A stretch of DNA of 64,000 bases from contig JAJEBW010000040.1 of assembly GCA_022822325.1 (NCBI GenBank), positions 1 to 64,000 on the forward strand, written 5' to 3'. The position numbers and the translations under genes were made by a program. Numbering within the stretch: the stretch's first letter is position 1; each line of letters starts with the position of its first letter. Below, one piece after another: positions 40,369-50,494 of the stretch. The DNA comes from Gemmatimonadota bacterium. GTDB taxonomy: Bacteria > Gemmatimonadota > Gemmatimonadetes > Longimicrobiales > Gaopeijiaceae. The notes below the pieces were generated by a model. The model was not told the origin of the DNA and did no database searches. It saw nothing but the letters and a program-made list of their open reading frames with translations.

Positions 40369-41628
40369 ATGGAGAACGCAAGCATGACGAAGAGAACCCG
40401 GGGCACCGACGAGGGCGCGAGGCTTCTGCGACGAAACGCAATCCGGATCGGCGCCTGCGCGGCCCTGGCGGCATTCGCTTCCGCCTGCGCAGTGGACGAT
40501 GCGCCCCGCGCCGACTTCGTCACGGCCTGGGACGACGTCGTTCCGGTGACCAACGCCGGCCCGGCGCCCCCGTCGCGACTGGACCCGGTCGTGTCGATCG
40601 GGCCGAAGACGCTGACCGATACGGGATCGCCCGAGGAGTTCGGCGGCGTGACGAGCGTGGCGCTCGGGCCCAACGGAAATGTGTATGTGGCCGACGCCCG
40701 CAACCGCGAGGTCAGAGTCTTCGGGCTGGACGGCTCCCACCTGCGCACCTTCGGCCGCGAGGGCGAGGGCCCGGGCGAATTCGGGAGCCTCTATTCGCTG
40801 GCGTGGGTGGGCGACCGGCTCCTGACCCTGGACCCCGGCCAGGCCCGCATCGGCCAATGGTCCGCGGAGGGGCAGTGGCTTGGGCAACAGAACACGATGA
40901 CCGGCCTCACCGGCAATCAGCGACTGGTCCGCCTTTTTCCTGTCGGACCGGACGAGGCGTTCTTCTTTACGCTCGTGGGATCCGACTACCAGAGGGTCTA
41001 TCTGGGTCTGAACAGCCGCGGCGAAACGGGGGACACGCTGACTTGGCTGCAGGGGCCATCGAGCGGCCCTCGCTCCTTCATCGAGTGTCGGTACGATGGT
41101 GGAATCGCCTTCTTCGACATTCCCTTCGCGCCTCAGTTCCTGCAACACCCCGGACCGGGCGGCGTCCGGTATTCGGCGCTCTCCAGCGACTACCGGATCT
41201 TCGTCACGCGGAACGAGGGCTCCGAGGTGCTGAAGGTGATTGCACGTTCGCTGCCCGCCGAGTCGTTCACGGGAGACGAGTGGAGGGCGGCCAACCAGGA
41301 GTACTACGACTGGCTCGACCGCCCGGACCGATCGGGCGCCTCGTGCGATCCGCGCACCCCCCCGCGACCGGACCGCAAGCCCTTCATCGTCGATCTGTTC
41401 GTGGCGCCGGACGGCAAGTTGTGGGTCGAAGTCTTGCGCACGGCGGGCAACCTATGGGAGATCTTCGACGCCGACGGCAAACTGCTCGGCAGCGTTCCCG
41501 CTCCGCCCCGCAGGGACGACGTCGTTCCGGCGTTCGGCCCGGACTACCTGCTTACCATCCGCGCGGACAGTCTCGACCTCGATCACATCGACGTCTGGCG
41601 GTTCGCGCCCTCGTCGCCGGAATCTTGA
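40369..41628 (+). CDS. 6-bladed beta-propeller-type lipoprotein
   Basis: 'VALGPNGNVYVADARNREVRVFGLDGSHLRTFGREGEGPGEFGSLYSLAW'; lipobox-like 'FASACAV'. Confidence 0.8.
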   Translation: MENASMTKRTRGTDEGARLLRRNAIRIGACAALAAFASACAVDDAPRADFVTAWDDVVPVTNAGPAPPSRLDPVVSIGPKTLTDTGSPEEFGGVTSVALGPNGNVYVADARNREVRVFGLDGSHLRTFGREGEGPGEFGSLYSLAWVGDRLLTLDPGQARIGQWSAEGQWLGQQNTMTGLTGNQRLVRLFPVGPDEAFFFTLVGSDYQRVYLGLNSRGETGDTLTWLQGPSSGPRSFIECRYDGGIAFFDIPFAPQFLQHPGPGGVRYSALSSDYRIFVTRNEGSEVLKVIARSLPAESFTGDEWRAANQEYYDWLDRPDRSGASCDPRTPPRPDRKPFIVDLFVAPDGKLWVEVLRTAGNLWEIFDADGKLLGSVPAPPRRDDVVPAFGPDYLLTIRADSLDLDHIDVWRFAPSSPES

Positions 41629-41710
41629 ACCCGCATTCTTCGCACCCACAAAGCTCCGGCGGAATCGATCGCCGGACGCAAATCCCGATCCCCCAGGGGG
41701 CAGGCGCACC

Positions 41711-43111
41711 ATGAACCAGAAGAGCGAATCCAGTCCCGCTTCCCCCGCGGCCCGCAGCCGCCGCAACTTCGTCAGGTCCGCCCTGGCTTCCTCGGCGTTC
41801 GCCGCCGCTCTGCCCCGGGTGGCGTCCGCCGCCGCCCCCCCTCCCCACCCCCTCTCCCGGCCTCCGCTTCCGCGCAAACAGCTTCCCCCCTCCGACCGGA
41901 TCGGCCTCGCGGTCATCGGCGCAGGAGGCATGGGAATGGCCGACGTTCAGACCGCGCTGCGCATCCCCGGGGTCGAACTCGTCGCCGCCTGCGACATCTT
42001 CGACGGCCGCCTCGACGCCGCCCGCGAACGCCACGGCGACATCTTCACCACCCGCGATCACCGCGAAGTCCTTGCCCGCGACGATGTGGACGCGGTCATC
42101 GTCGGCACCCCCGACCACTGGCACCAGCCGATCTCGGTCGATGCGCTGCGGGCCGGCAAGGCGGTCTATTGCGAGAAGCCGATGGTGCACGACATCGCCG
42201 AGGGCCACGACCTGATCCGCGCCGAGCGGGAAACGGGCCACGTCTTTCAGGTCGGGAGCCAGGGGATGAGTTCGCTCGGCAACGAAAAGGCGAAGGAGCT
42301 CTACGAGGCGGGCGAGATCGGCCAGCTCAACTACGCCGAAGGCTTCTGGGCGCGCAACGATCCGATCGGAGCATGGCAATATCCCATTCCCGACGGCGCT
42401 TCGGAGGACACGGTGGACTGGCGGCGATTCCTCGGCCCCGCCCCCGACCGGCCCTGGGATCCGCTTCGCGTATTCCGCTGGCGCAACTACCGCGACTACG
42501 GCACCGGCGTTGCGGGCGACCTCTTCGTCCACCTCTTCTCCAGCCTCCACTTCGTCGTCGGTTCCCGCGGTCCCACGCGCATTCAGGCGGCGGGCGGGCT
42601 TCGCTACTGGAAGGATGGCCGCGAGGTTCCCGACGTGCTTCTGGGCGTCTTCGACTATCCCGAAACGGACGCGCATCCGGGATTCAATCTCTCGCTGCGC
42701 GTCAACTTCGTGGATGGAACTTCGGGCAGCACCTTCCTGCGGCTCGTGGGCAGCGAGGGCGCCATGGATGTGACCTGGACCGAGGTTGTGCTTCGCAAGA
42801 ATGTAGCGGTCGATCCGATGGACGCCTTCTCGCAGGAGAAGATGGCCGACGCGGCCGGGACCGATGACGGTCTGCCTGGACGCGTGCGCATGCTGCCCCC
42901 CGCCGAGGCGCGGTACGAGGTGGAGCGCGGCTACCGGGGCGCCCACGTCGACCATTTCTTCAACTTCTTCCAGGCGATTCGCGGCGCCCCCCCGGTGCAG
43001 GAGGACGCCGCCTTCGGACTGCGCGCGGCGGCCCCGGCGCTGGCCTGCAATCTCAGCTACTTCGAGGACCGGATCGTCCGCTGGGATCCCGACGACATGA
43101 GGCTCCTCTGA
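41711..43111 (+). CDS. TAT-exported Gfo/Idh/MocA family oxidoreductase
   Basis: TAT-like 'SRRNFVRSALASSAFAAALP'; 'IGLAVIGAGGMGMADVQTALRIPGVELVAACD', 'GKAVYCEKPMVHDIAEGHDL'. Confidence 0.92.
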   Translation: MNQKSESSPASPAARSRRNFVRSALASSAFAAALPRVASAAAPPPHPLSRPPLPRKQLPPSDRIGLAVIGAGGMGMADVQTALRIPGVELVAACDIFDGRLDAARERHGDIFTTRDHREVLARDDVDAVIVGTPDHWHQPISVDALRAGKAVYCEKPMVHDIAEGHDLIRAERETGHVFQVGSQGMSSLGNEKAKELYEAGEIGQLNYAEGFWARNDPIGAWQYPIPDGASEDTVDWRRFLGPAPDRPWDPLRVFRWRNYRDYGTGVAGDLFVHLFSSLHFVVGSRGPTRIQAAGGLRYWKDGREVPDVLLGVFDYPETDAHPGFNLSLRVNFVDGTSGSTFLRLVGSEGAMDVTWTEVVLRKNVAVDPMDAFSQEKMADAAGTDDGLPGRVRMLPPAEARYEVERGYRGAHVDHFFNFFQAIRGAPPVQEDAAFGLRAAAPALACNLSYFEDRIVRWDPDDMRLL

Positions 43112-43118
43112 TGCCGCA

Positions 43119-44585
43119 ATGAGCACCGGGTCGCGCACCCCGCCGCCGCGGCACCGCGTCCGGATCTCGTCCGCCACACTGACCCGCCGCGCTTTCTGCA
43201 AGGGAACGCTCGCGGCGGCCGGAATCGCCCCCACAGCCGCCGTGATGCCGAAGTGGAGCGATGCATCCGACGCCGGGAAAGGTGACGCCGTCAGCTCCGA
43301 AGCCCCACCGCGCGACCGGAGCGTCGTGATCGTCGGCGCCGGTGTGGCCGGACTGGCCGCGGCCCGCGAGCTTCGCGCCAACGGGTTCGAGGACGTCCTG
43401 ATCCTGGAGGCGCGCGACCGGATCGGCGGGCGCATCTGGACGGACACCATCGGCGGCAACATTCCGATCGATCTGGGAGCGTCCTGGATACACGGCGTGG
43501 ATGGAAACCCGATCAGCGCCATCGTCAGGGAGAACCAAATCGCAACCCGCCCGACGGACTACGACAGCGAAGTCGAGCACTTCCCCGTGGACGGCAGGCC
43601 CCGGTTGAGCGCCGAAGAAGCCCTGCGCCGCTTCTGGAAGCTGGCGGAGAACCAGCCCGACAGCACCCTTCAGTCCGCATATGAGCAATACCTGGCGACC
43701 TACAACCCCGGCGACGCGGAAAAGCGCTACCTGGAATACCTGCTCAACACGATCGTCGAGCATGAATACGGCGCCGACATCGGGGATCTCTCGCTCATGA
43801 GCATCGAAGGCGGGAGCGCGTATGCCGGGCAGGATGTCGTTTTCCCCGGTGGATACCGGCAAGTCGTTGACGCCCTGGCGGATGGCGCAACCGTCAGGTT
43901 TGGGCAAGCGGTGACGGAGATCGACCATTCGGGGACCGGCGTCGTTTTGACAACGGCTGCGGGCGCAACCCTTGAGGCCGCCGCGGTTATCGTGACGGTT
44001 CCGCTCGGAGTGTTGAAGAGGAACCGCATTTCGTTCCTTCCTTCGCTTCCGCCGCGCAAGCGGAGCGCGATCTCCCGCCTGGAGATGGGCGTGCTGAACA
44101 AGACATGCCTGTTGTTCGACGAAGTCTTCTGGGACAGGGAGATCGAGTTCATTGGCCGCGTGGGTGCGGAGAAGGGGCGCTGGGCCGAGACCCTCAATCT
44201 GTATCCGCATACCGGGCAACCGATTCTCATGATGTTCAACGCAGGCGCATACGGCGCCCGGCTTGAGCGATACTCCGACCGCGAGATCGTTGAGGACACC
44301 GTCGCGGTTCTCACCAACATGTACGGCGATGTGCCACCACCCAGGGACGCGCGCATCACGCGTTGGAACTCGGACCAATGGACGCGCGGTGCGTATTCCT
44401 TTGTGCCGGCCGGATCTTCCTTCGAGGAGTACGCGTCGCTGGGCGAACCCATGGGCGACAGGGTATTCTTCGCGGGCGAGGCGACTCACCCCGACTATCC
44501 GGCAACCGTACACGGCGCGTTTCTCTCGGGCGTTCGCGCGGCCCGGCAGATCGCCGCACTTTCCATCCGACCCCGATCCAGATGA
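43119..44585 (+). CDS. TAT-exported flavin amine oxidase
   Basis: 'VVIVGAGVAGLAAARELRANGFEDVLILEARDRIGGRIWTD', 'FFAGEATHPDYPATVHGAFLSGVRAARQI'; 'LTRRAFCKGTLAAAG'. Confidence 0.9.
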   Translation: MSTGSRTPPPRHRVRISSATLTRRAFCKGTLAAAGIAPTAAVMPKWSDASDAGKGDAVSSEAPPRDRSVVIVGAGVAGLAAARELRANGFEDVLILEARDRIGGRIWTDTIGGNIPIDLGASWIHGVDGNPISAIVRENQIATRPTDYDSEVEHFPVDGRPRLSAEEALRRFWKLAENQPDSTLQSAYEQYLATYNPGDAEKRYLEYLLNTIVEHEYGADIGDLSLMSIEGGSAYAGQDVVFPGGYRQVVDALADGATVRFGQAVTEIDHSGTGVVLTTAAGATLEAAAVIVTVPLGVLKRNRISFLPSLPPRKRSAISRLEMGVLNKTCLLFDEVFWDREIEFIGRVGAEKGRWAETLNLYPHTGQPILMMFNAGAYGARLERYSDREIVEDTVAVLTNMYGDVPPPRDARITRWNSDQWTRGAYSFVPAGSSFEEYASLGEPMGDRVFFAGEATHPDYPATVHGAFLSGVRAARQIAALSIRPRSR

Positions 44586-45946
44586 CCCGAGGCTCCCTGA
44601 TGCGCACCATGCACCCGACACACACTCCGCTCGCAGGCCACCGATTCGTCTGGGCGCTCATCGCGCTCCTGGCCGCAGCCTGCTCCGGGGACTCCGGCGG
44701 CCAGTTCGAAGCGGGCACCGACGCGACCAACCGAGGCGAAGCGCCCCCCAACACCCTCACCGACGCCGAACGCGACGCCGGCTGGCGCCTCCTCTTCGAC
44801 GGCGAGACCACCAACGGCTGGCGCGGCTACAACCGGGACGCCTTCCCCGACACCGGCTGGGCGGTCGTCGACGGCGCGCTGGTCGTCGGCGCGACAGCCA
44901 CCGATCCGGACGTTGCCATCGGCGGCGACATCGTCACCACCGAATCCTTCACCAACTTCGATCTCCGCTTCGAGTTCATGCTCTCGGAGGTGGCCAACAG
45001 CGGCGTCCTCTACCGCGTCATTGAACAGCCCGGCGCCGCGATCTGGCACAACGCGCCGGAGTACCAGGTTCTCGACGACCCCGCCTACATCGAGATGGGC
45101 ACGATGGACATGAACACCCACCTCACCGGCGACAACTACGACCTGCACGCATCCGGCGAGAAGACGCTGCGTCCGCCCGGCGAATGGAACAGCGGCCGCA
45201 TCCGCATCGCGGGCAATGTGGTCGAGCACTGGCTCAACGGCGTCAGGACGGTGCAGTACGAACTCGGCTCGCCCGAATGGGAGGAGCTCGTCGCGGGCAG
45301 CAAGTTCGCCCCCTTCCCCGCATACGGGCGCGCGCCCTCGGGCCCGATCGGCCTTCAGGACCACGGCCGCAATGTCTTCTACCGCAGCATCAGGATCCTG
45401 CCGCTGGAGCCGGTTTCGCTCTTCAACGGCGAGAATCTGGATGGCTGGCGGACGCACGGCACCGAGCGCTGGCATGTGGAGGATGGCGAGCTTGTGTGTG
45501 AGAGCGGTCCCGACGCGGCCTACGGCTATCTCACGACCGACCGGACCTTTCGCGACTTCGATCTCACCGTCGATTTCAAGCAGGAGGCCGACGGCAACAG
45601 CGGCGTCTTCTTTCGTTCCAGCGTCGACGGCACGCGGGTGAGCGGCTGGCAGGCCGAAGTTGCGCCCCCGGGGCTCTTCACCGGCGGCATCTATGAATCG
45701 TACGGGCGCGGTTGGCTTGTGCAGCCGCCGAGCGAGCTCGACGCCGCGCTCCGGATGGGCGACTGGAACACGATGCGGGTGCGGGCCGTGGGCGACCGCG
45801 TCACGACCTGGCTGAATGGAACGCGCATGGTGGACATCGCCGACGAGGAGATCGGCCGGGGCGAGGGCTCCATTGCCCTGCAGATTCACGACGGGGGCGG
45901 AATCAGGGTTCGGTGGCGGAATATCCGTATTTGGGAGCTGGAATAG
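44582..45946 (+). CDS. Lipoprotein with two DUF1080 (3-keto-disaccharide hydrolase-like) domains
   Basis: 'WRLLFDGETTNGWRGYN', 'FDLRFEFMLSEVANSGVLYRV', 'VSLFNGENLDGWRTHG', 'FDLTVDFKQEADGNSGVFFRS'; ATGA overlap with upstream gene. Confidence 0.88.
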   Translation: MTRGSLMRTMHPTHTPLAGHRFVWALIALLAAACSGDSGGQFEAGTDATNRGEAPPNTLTDAERDAGWRLLFDGETTNGWRGYNRDAFPDTGWAVVDGALVVGATATDPDVAIGGDIVTTESFTNFDLRFEFMLSEVANSGVLYRVIEQPGAAIWHNAPEYQVLDDPAYIEMGTMDMNTHLTGDNYDLHASGEKTLRPPGEWNSGRIRIAGNVVEHWLNGVRTVQYELGSPEWEELVAGSKFAPFPAYGRAPSGPIGLQDHGRNVFYRSIRILPLEPVSLFNGENLDGWRTHGTERWHVEDGELVCESGPDAAYGYLTTDRTFRDFDLTVDFKQEADGNSGVFFRSSVDGTRVSGWQAEVAPPGLFTGGIYESYGRGWLVQPPSELDAALRMGDWNTMRVRAVGDRVTTWLNGTRMVDIADEEIGRGEGSIALQIHDGGGIRVRWRNIRIWELE

Positions 45947-46006
45947 AGGTCGCGTCCACTCAAGCCGCATGTCGACGCCAGGCCACCCCGCGGCCCGGCA
46001 CTCCGG

Positions 46007-47275
46007 TCAGTCCCGAGGCGACCCCTCCAGCAGTCCCTCCAGCGGTTCCTCGCGCGCGCCATTTTCGTCGCAGACCGCGAAAGCCGACTCCGCCGCGCCG
46101 TACATGGCCACGCCCGCGTAGTCCCCCGCCCTGTTGAGGATGAAGAAGCGCAGGTCGAAGTTGGGCAGGCCGCGCGCATTGAGCAGTCGCGATTCGACGG
46201 TATTGGCGCGAATCCGTTGCAGCACCGCCATCCCGGCATCCTTCGGCGACATCCCCTGGCGGATGAACTCGACGATGAGGAAGCAGCTCAGGTTGTAGAG
46301 ATTGGCTTCGCCGCGACCGGTGGAGCCCGCCGCGCCCACATCGTTGTCCACATACTGGCCCGCGCCCAGGATGGGGGAATCGCCGACCCGGCCCGGAATC
46401 TTCCAGGAGAGGCCGCTGGTGGTGGTGACTCCGCAGATCTCGCCGTCGGGCGAAAGCGCCTCCAGGCTCGTGGTTCCCCAGAAGGAATCGGGGTCGATGA
46501 GGCCGTCGTCGACCATGGAGAGGCCGGCGGCAAGGGAGGCATCGTGGAAGCGGCGCAGGCGGTGGGCGCGACGGGAATCCGCAGGCGGAAGCGCGCGTGG
46601 ATGGGTGGCTTTGGCGGGGGATCCGCGTTCCCATGGCGGTGGCCGGCTTCCCTGCCCCTGACGGCCGGTTCCACCGCGCAGCCTCTCCTCGGGATCGAGC
46701 CAGTGCGAAGGATCGATCCGCCGCCGCCATTCGAGCCACAGCGCCCGGGAGGCGGCCGTGTTGAGGTCGTCGTGGATCTCGAAGCCGAGCGACCGCGCGA
46801 AGTCCTGCGCCCCCTTTCCCACGATGAGGTGATGATCGGTCAGCTCGGCCACCGCCTTCGCCACCAGCGACGGAGTCTTCACCCCTTCGAGTCCGGCCAC
46901 GCCCCCCGCCCATCGGCGCGGCCCGTGCATCAGGCAGGAGTCGAGCTGCACCACGCCCTCCGCATTGGGAAGGCCGCCGTAGCCGATCCCCCTCTCCTCC
47001 GGGTCGAGCTCGGGGATATTCACCCCGGCCACGCAGGCATCCAGGATCTCTTCGCCCTCGGCGATGCCCCGGAAGGCCCGTTCGATCGCGCTCTCGGGTC
47101 CGCCGTTGCGGTACCGGATCGCGGACAGATCCGCGACGAGGAGGGGGCCGTTCGAGCGGAGGCGAAGGGCGGGAGCCGCGGCTGAAGCGCTCTCGGCGGC
47201 GGGCGAAGACGAAAGCGGCAGGACGGTGGCGGCGGCGCCGGCGGTGGCGGTCCGGAGGAAATCGCGTCGTTGCAT
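46007..47275 (-). CDS. TAT-exported isoaspartyl peptidase / glycosylasparaginase
   Basis: 'MQRRDFLRTATAGAAATVLP'; 'ICGVTTTSGLSWKIPGRVGDSPILGAGQYVDNDVGAAGSTGRGE' (catalytic Thr region). Confidence 0.9.
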   Translation of the reverse strand: MQRRDFLRTATAGAAATVLPLSSSPAAESASAAAPALRLRSNGPLLVADLSAIRYRNGGPESAIERAFRGIAEGEEILDACVAGVNIPELDPEERGIGYGGLPNAEGVVQLDSCLMHGPRRWAGGVAGLEGVKTPSLVAKAVAELTDHHLIVGKGAQDFARSLGFEIHDDLNTAASRALWLEWRRRIDPSHWLDPEERLRGGTGRQGQGSRPPPWERGSPAKATHPRALPPADSRRAHRLRRFHDASLAAGLSMVDDGLIDPDSFWGTTSLEALSPDGEICGVTTTSGLSWKIPGRVGDSPILGAGQYVDNDVGAAGSTGRGEANLYNLSCFLIVEFIRQGMSPKDAGMAVLQRIRANTVESRLLNARGLPNFDLRFFILNRAGDYAGVAMYGAAESAFAVCDENGAREEPLEGLLEGSPRD

Positions 47276-47475
47276 GGGGGAACTCTCGGGGAATCGAATG
47301 GGGAAGAGGTCGCGGCGCATTCTTCGGCCGGGCGTCTGTCCGAAAGCTCTTGCGCGGCGGCATCTCCGGCAAGGCGCGGACCCCGGAATCCGGGGAATTC
47401 TTGCAATCGAGAGCTCAGGCCGTAGAGTCCATGCAACCACAGCGAATCCAAACCAGGTGCGAATCACCCTCGATC

Positions 47476-49047
47476 ATGGCTTCCGCCAACAGGCATACCG
47501 ACCGCGAGACGGGCCGGGACGACGGGAAGTTCCTCGGCCTCGAGGTCCACAAGCCGGTCTTCCTGATCTCCAGCCTCTTCATTGTCGCATTCGTCGCCGC
47601 CGTTCTGGGGTTCCGCGACGCCGCCGGAGGGGTCTTCGGCACACTCTACGCCTGGATCGTCTCCACCTTCGACTGGGTGTTCATGGGGACGACCAGCATC
47701 TTCCTCCTGGTCTGCATCCTCTTCATGGCCACCCCGGTCGGCCGCGTTCGCCTGGGCGGCCCGGAGGCCAAACCGGAGTATTCCCTCTGGTCGTGGTTCG
47801 CGATGCTCTTCGCGGCCGGGATCGGGATCGGCCTCATGTTTTTCGGGGTGGCGGAACCGGTCCAGCACTTTCTCAATCCACCGCTTGGGCTCAATCCACC
47901 GCCCGGGCTCGACGCCGCGGGCACCGACGCCGCGCGCAAGATGGCCATCTCGGCGACGATCTTCCACTGGGGTGTGCATGCGTGGGCGATCTATGCGGTC
48001 GTCGCGCTCGCGCTCGCCTTCTCGGCCTACAATCTCCGGCTGCCGCTGACGATTCGCGCGGGTTTCCAGCCACTTCTTGGGAAGGCGGTCCAGGGCCGGC
48101 TGGGCGACTGCATCGACATTCTGGCGGTCTTCGCCACCCTCTTCGGGCTGGCGACCTCGCTCGGCCTGGGCTCCCAACAGTTGGCGGCGGGGCTGGCTCA
48201 TCTCTTCGGCGCACCCAACACCGACCTGACCCGGGTGCTGGTGATCGCCGGGGTCACCTGCATCGCGACGCTGTCGGTCGTGTCCGGAATGGACAAGGGG
48301 ATCAAGCGTCTGAGCCAGGCCAACCTCTTCCTGGCGCTGCTCCTGCTCGTCTTCGTGCTGGCGGCGGGACCCACTCTCGAGGTGCTATCGGGATTCGTCG
48401 GCGGAATCGGCCACTACCTGGGCGCGCTCGGACCGCTCAACAACTGGATCGGGCGCGAGGACCTCGATTTCATGCACGACTGGACCACCTTCTACTGGGC
48501 CTGGTGGTTCTCGTGGTCGCCCTTCGTCGGTCTCTTCGTCGCGCGGGTTTCGCGCGGCCGCACGGTGCGCCAACTCGTCGGGTGCATGCTGGCCGTCCCG
48601 GTCCTTCTGTCCGCGCTCTGGATGAATGCCTTCGGGGGAACCGCGCTGTCGCTGCACATCGACGGAGGCGAGATGGCGGTGGTCGAGGCGGTCGGGGCCG
48701 CGCAGTTCGAGATGGCGCTCTTCGGTCTGCTCGAATCGCTCCCGCTCGGAAGCGTCACCTCGGGGATTGCGATCGTTCTCGTCGCCGTTTTCTTCATCAC
48801 CTCGTCGGATTCCGGTTCGCTGGTGATCGACACCATCACCGCCGGCGGCAAGATCGACACCCCGGTGGGGCTGCGCGTCTTCTGGTGCACCTTCGAGGGA
48901 CTCGTCGCCATCACCCTCCTGGTGAGCGGTGGACTGGTGGCGCTCCAGACGGCCGCGCTCATCACCGGCTTCCCCTTCGCACTTCTTCTGCTGGCGATGT
49001 GCCTCAGCACCTGGAAAGGGTTGCGCGCCGCGGTTCGGCAGGGGTGA
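47476..49047 (+). CDS. BCCT family (betaine/carnitine/choline) transporter
   Basis: 'EYSLWSWFAMLFAAGIGIGLMFFGVAEPVQHF', 'FHWGVHAWAIYAVVALALAF', 'FYWAWWFSWSPFVGLFVARVSRGRTVRQ', 'VFFITSSDSGSLVID'. Confidence 0.95.
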   Translation: MASANRHTDRETGRDDGKFLGLEVHKPVFLISSLFIVAFVAAVLGFRDAAGGVFGTLYAWIVSTFDWVFMGTTSIFLLVCILFMATPVGRVRLGGPEAKPEYSLWSWFAMLFAAGIGIGLMFFGVAEPVQHFLNPPLGLNPPPGLDAAGTDAARKMAISATIFHWGVHAWAIYAVVALALAFSAYNLRLPLTIRAGFQPLLGKAVQGRLGDCIDILAVFATLFGLATSLGLGSQQLAAGLAHLFGAPNTDLTRVLVIAGVTCIATLSVVSGMDKGIKRLSQANLFLALLLLVFVLAAGPTLEVLSGFVGGIGHYLGALGPLNNWIGREDLDFMHDWTTFYWAWWFSWSPFVGLFVARVSRGRTVRQLVGCMLAVPVLLSALWMNAFGGTALSLHIDGGEMAVVEAVGAAQFEMALFGLLESLPLGSVTSGIAIVLVAVFFITSSDSGSLVIDTITAGGKIDTPVGLRVFWCTFEGLVAITLLVSGGLVALQTAALITGFPFALLLLAMCLSTWKGLRAAVRQG

Positions 49048-49071
49048 GCAGACCGGGTTTTCGGGGATTCG

Positions 49072-49164
49072 CTCTCATGCGGCCGGGGGGACCGGCTTTC
49101 ATTTGGCCGGGCGTGTTTCTTTCATTAGGCCGAGGGGTCGGCTTTCATTCGGCCGCGTTTGGAG
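49072..49164. repeat. 23-bp-period repeats with core CTTTCATtTGGCCG (upstream cluster)
   Basis: Copies at 49096, 49119, 49142 (period 23) plus degenerate copy at 49072. Confidence 0.85.
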
Positions 49165-49179
49165 CTATCCTGATCGACC

Positions 49180-49766
49180 ATGACGCTCGACAGCACCTTC
49201 TACCCGCGTCTCCTGGAGCCACGCCTGCTGGAGGCGCTCGACGACTCGCCGGCCGTTCTGATTCATGGACCGCGCTGCTGGAGCGAGTCTTCCTCCTGGA
49301 GCGCCTTCCGGCCTGGCACAGCAACCGTATCAGCCGACTGGTCAAGAAGCCGAAGGTGCACCTGGGCGACACGGGAATCGCCGCGACGCTATTGGGGATG
49401 GACGGTCCGGCGCTGGAGCACGATCGCGCACTTTTCGGTCAGCTCCTCGAGACCTTCGTCTTTCAGGAGTTGCGCAGACAGGCAAGCGGGCGCGATGCGC
49501 GGCTCTCCTTCCACCACTTCCGCGACAAGGACGGCATCGAGGTCGATCTTGTCGTCGAGCGGGACGCCGGTGCGATCGCGGGGGTCGAGGTCAAGGCGTC
49601 GGGAACGGTGCGGCCGAGCGATTTTCGGGGTCTTCGCAAGCTGAAAGGGGCGCTGGGCGAGCGATTCGCGGGCGGTGCGGTGGTGTATGACGGCGAGGCC
49701 ACGGTTCCATTCGGAGACCGTCTGTACGCCGTGCCGGTGGGCCGGATGCTGGGGGATTCCGGGTAG
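49180..49766 (+). pseudogene. Internally deleted, frameshifted AAA/DUF4143 ATPase
   Basis: Frame 1 'MTLDSTFYPRLLEPRLLEALDDSPAVLIHGPR' stops short of GKT; another frame resumes with 'ALLERVFLLERLPAWHSNRISRLVKKPKVHLGDTGIAATLLGMDG...LLETFVFQELRRQA...FRDKDGIEVDLVVER...VEVKAS' (DUF4143). Confidence 0.8.
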
Positions 49767-49795
49767 CCGGCGTTTGTCGCGCCACGGGGCGCTGT

Positions 49796-49841
49796 TTTTC
49801 ATTTGGCCGGGGGTCTTTCTTTCATTTGGCCGAATCGGAAA
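49796..49841. repeat. 23-bp-period repeats with core CTTTCATTTGGCCG (downstream cluster)
   Basis: Copies at 49796 and 49819, same orientation and period as the upstream cluster. Confidence 0.85.
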
Positions 49842-49930
49842 CGGTCGCTTCAGCCCCAGGTCGAGATCAGGCGCGGGAGGACGGATCGGCGATCGGGAAA
49901 ACGCCGCGGAAAGCCGGAACGCGCGCGTCG

Positions 49931-50494
49931 TCAGCGGCCGGTCAGCTCCGGAAACCGATAGACGATCACGCCGGTGCCGGGCGCATTGTCCACATCCACA
50001 TATCCCTTGTCGGCCATCTCGTTCAGAACCTTCTCGACCTCCTCGAAGCTCCTGTCGGTCGTCAGCACGCCCTGGCTCACCGTGAGCTCCCCGCCGTTTT
50101 CCATGGCCGCCCTGAGGAGCTGCTGCCGAACGCTTTGGGGCTTCGCGAGCTTGCGCGGCGGCGAATCGGCGCTGACCCGAGGCTGGGCAAGAGCCGCCTG
50201 CCGCGGGTGCGGAATGTGCCCGTCGCGGATATTGGCCTTCCGTATCAGCGATTTCATCCTGAAGAGGTCGATGACCTGCCCGACTCCGAAGAGCCCAACG
50301 GTGAGCAGCCACAAAATCCCCGTACCCACCTTTCCCAGGTAGAATCGGTGGATCCCGCAGGCGCCAAAGAGGCAGGCGCACCAAAGCCCGTAGCTGAGTC
50401 CCGTCGAATACGGCGCGTCGTGGCTCTCCTGCGCCGCGGGGGCGGGCAGATTGACATTCAGATTGACGGAGAGTTCTTTGGACTTCTCGCTCAT
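49931..50494 (-). CDS. TM2-domain protein with C-terminal winged-helix-like segment
   Basis: 'SYGLWCACLFGACGIHRFYLGKVGTGILWLLTVGLFGVGQVIDLFRM' TM2; C-terminus 'RSFEEVEKVLNEMADKGYVDVDN'. Confidence 0.85.
   Translation of the reverse strand: MSEKSKELSVNLNVNLPAPAAQESHDAPYSTGLSYGLWCACLFGACGIHRFYLGKVGTGILWLLTVGLFGVGQVIDLFRMKSLIRKANIRDGHIPHPRQAALAQPRVSADSPPRKLAKPQSVRQQLLRAAMENGGELTVSQGVLTTDRSFEEVEKVLNEMADKGYVDVDNAPGTGVIVYRFPELTGR

Noticed and set aside
47064-49766. 900-aa + ORF spanning BCCT and ATPase remnant
   Set aside because: Its first two thirds are an out-of-frame reading of the BCCT gene; only the C-terminal DUF4143-like part is meaningful
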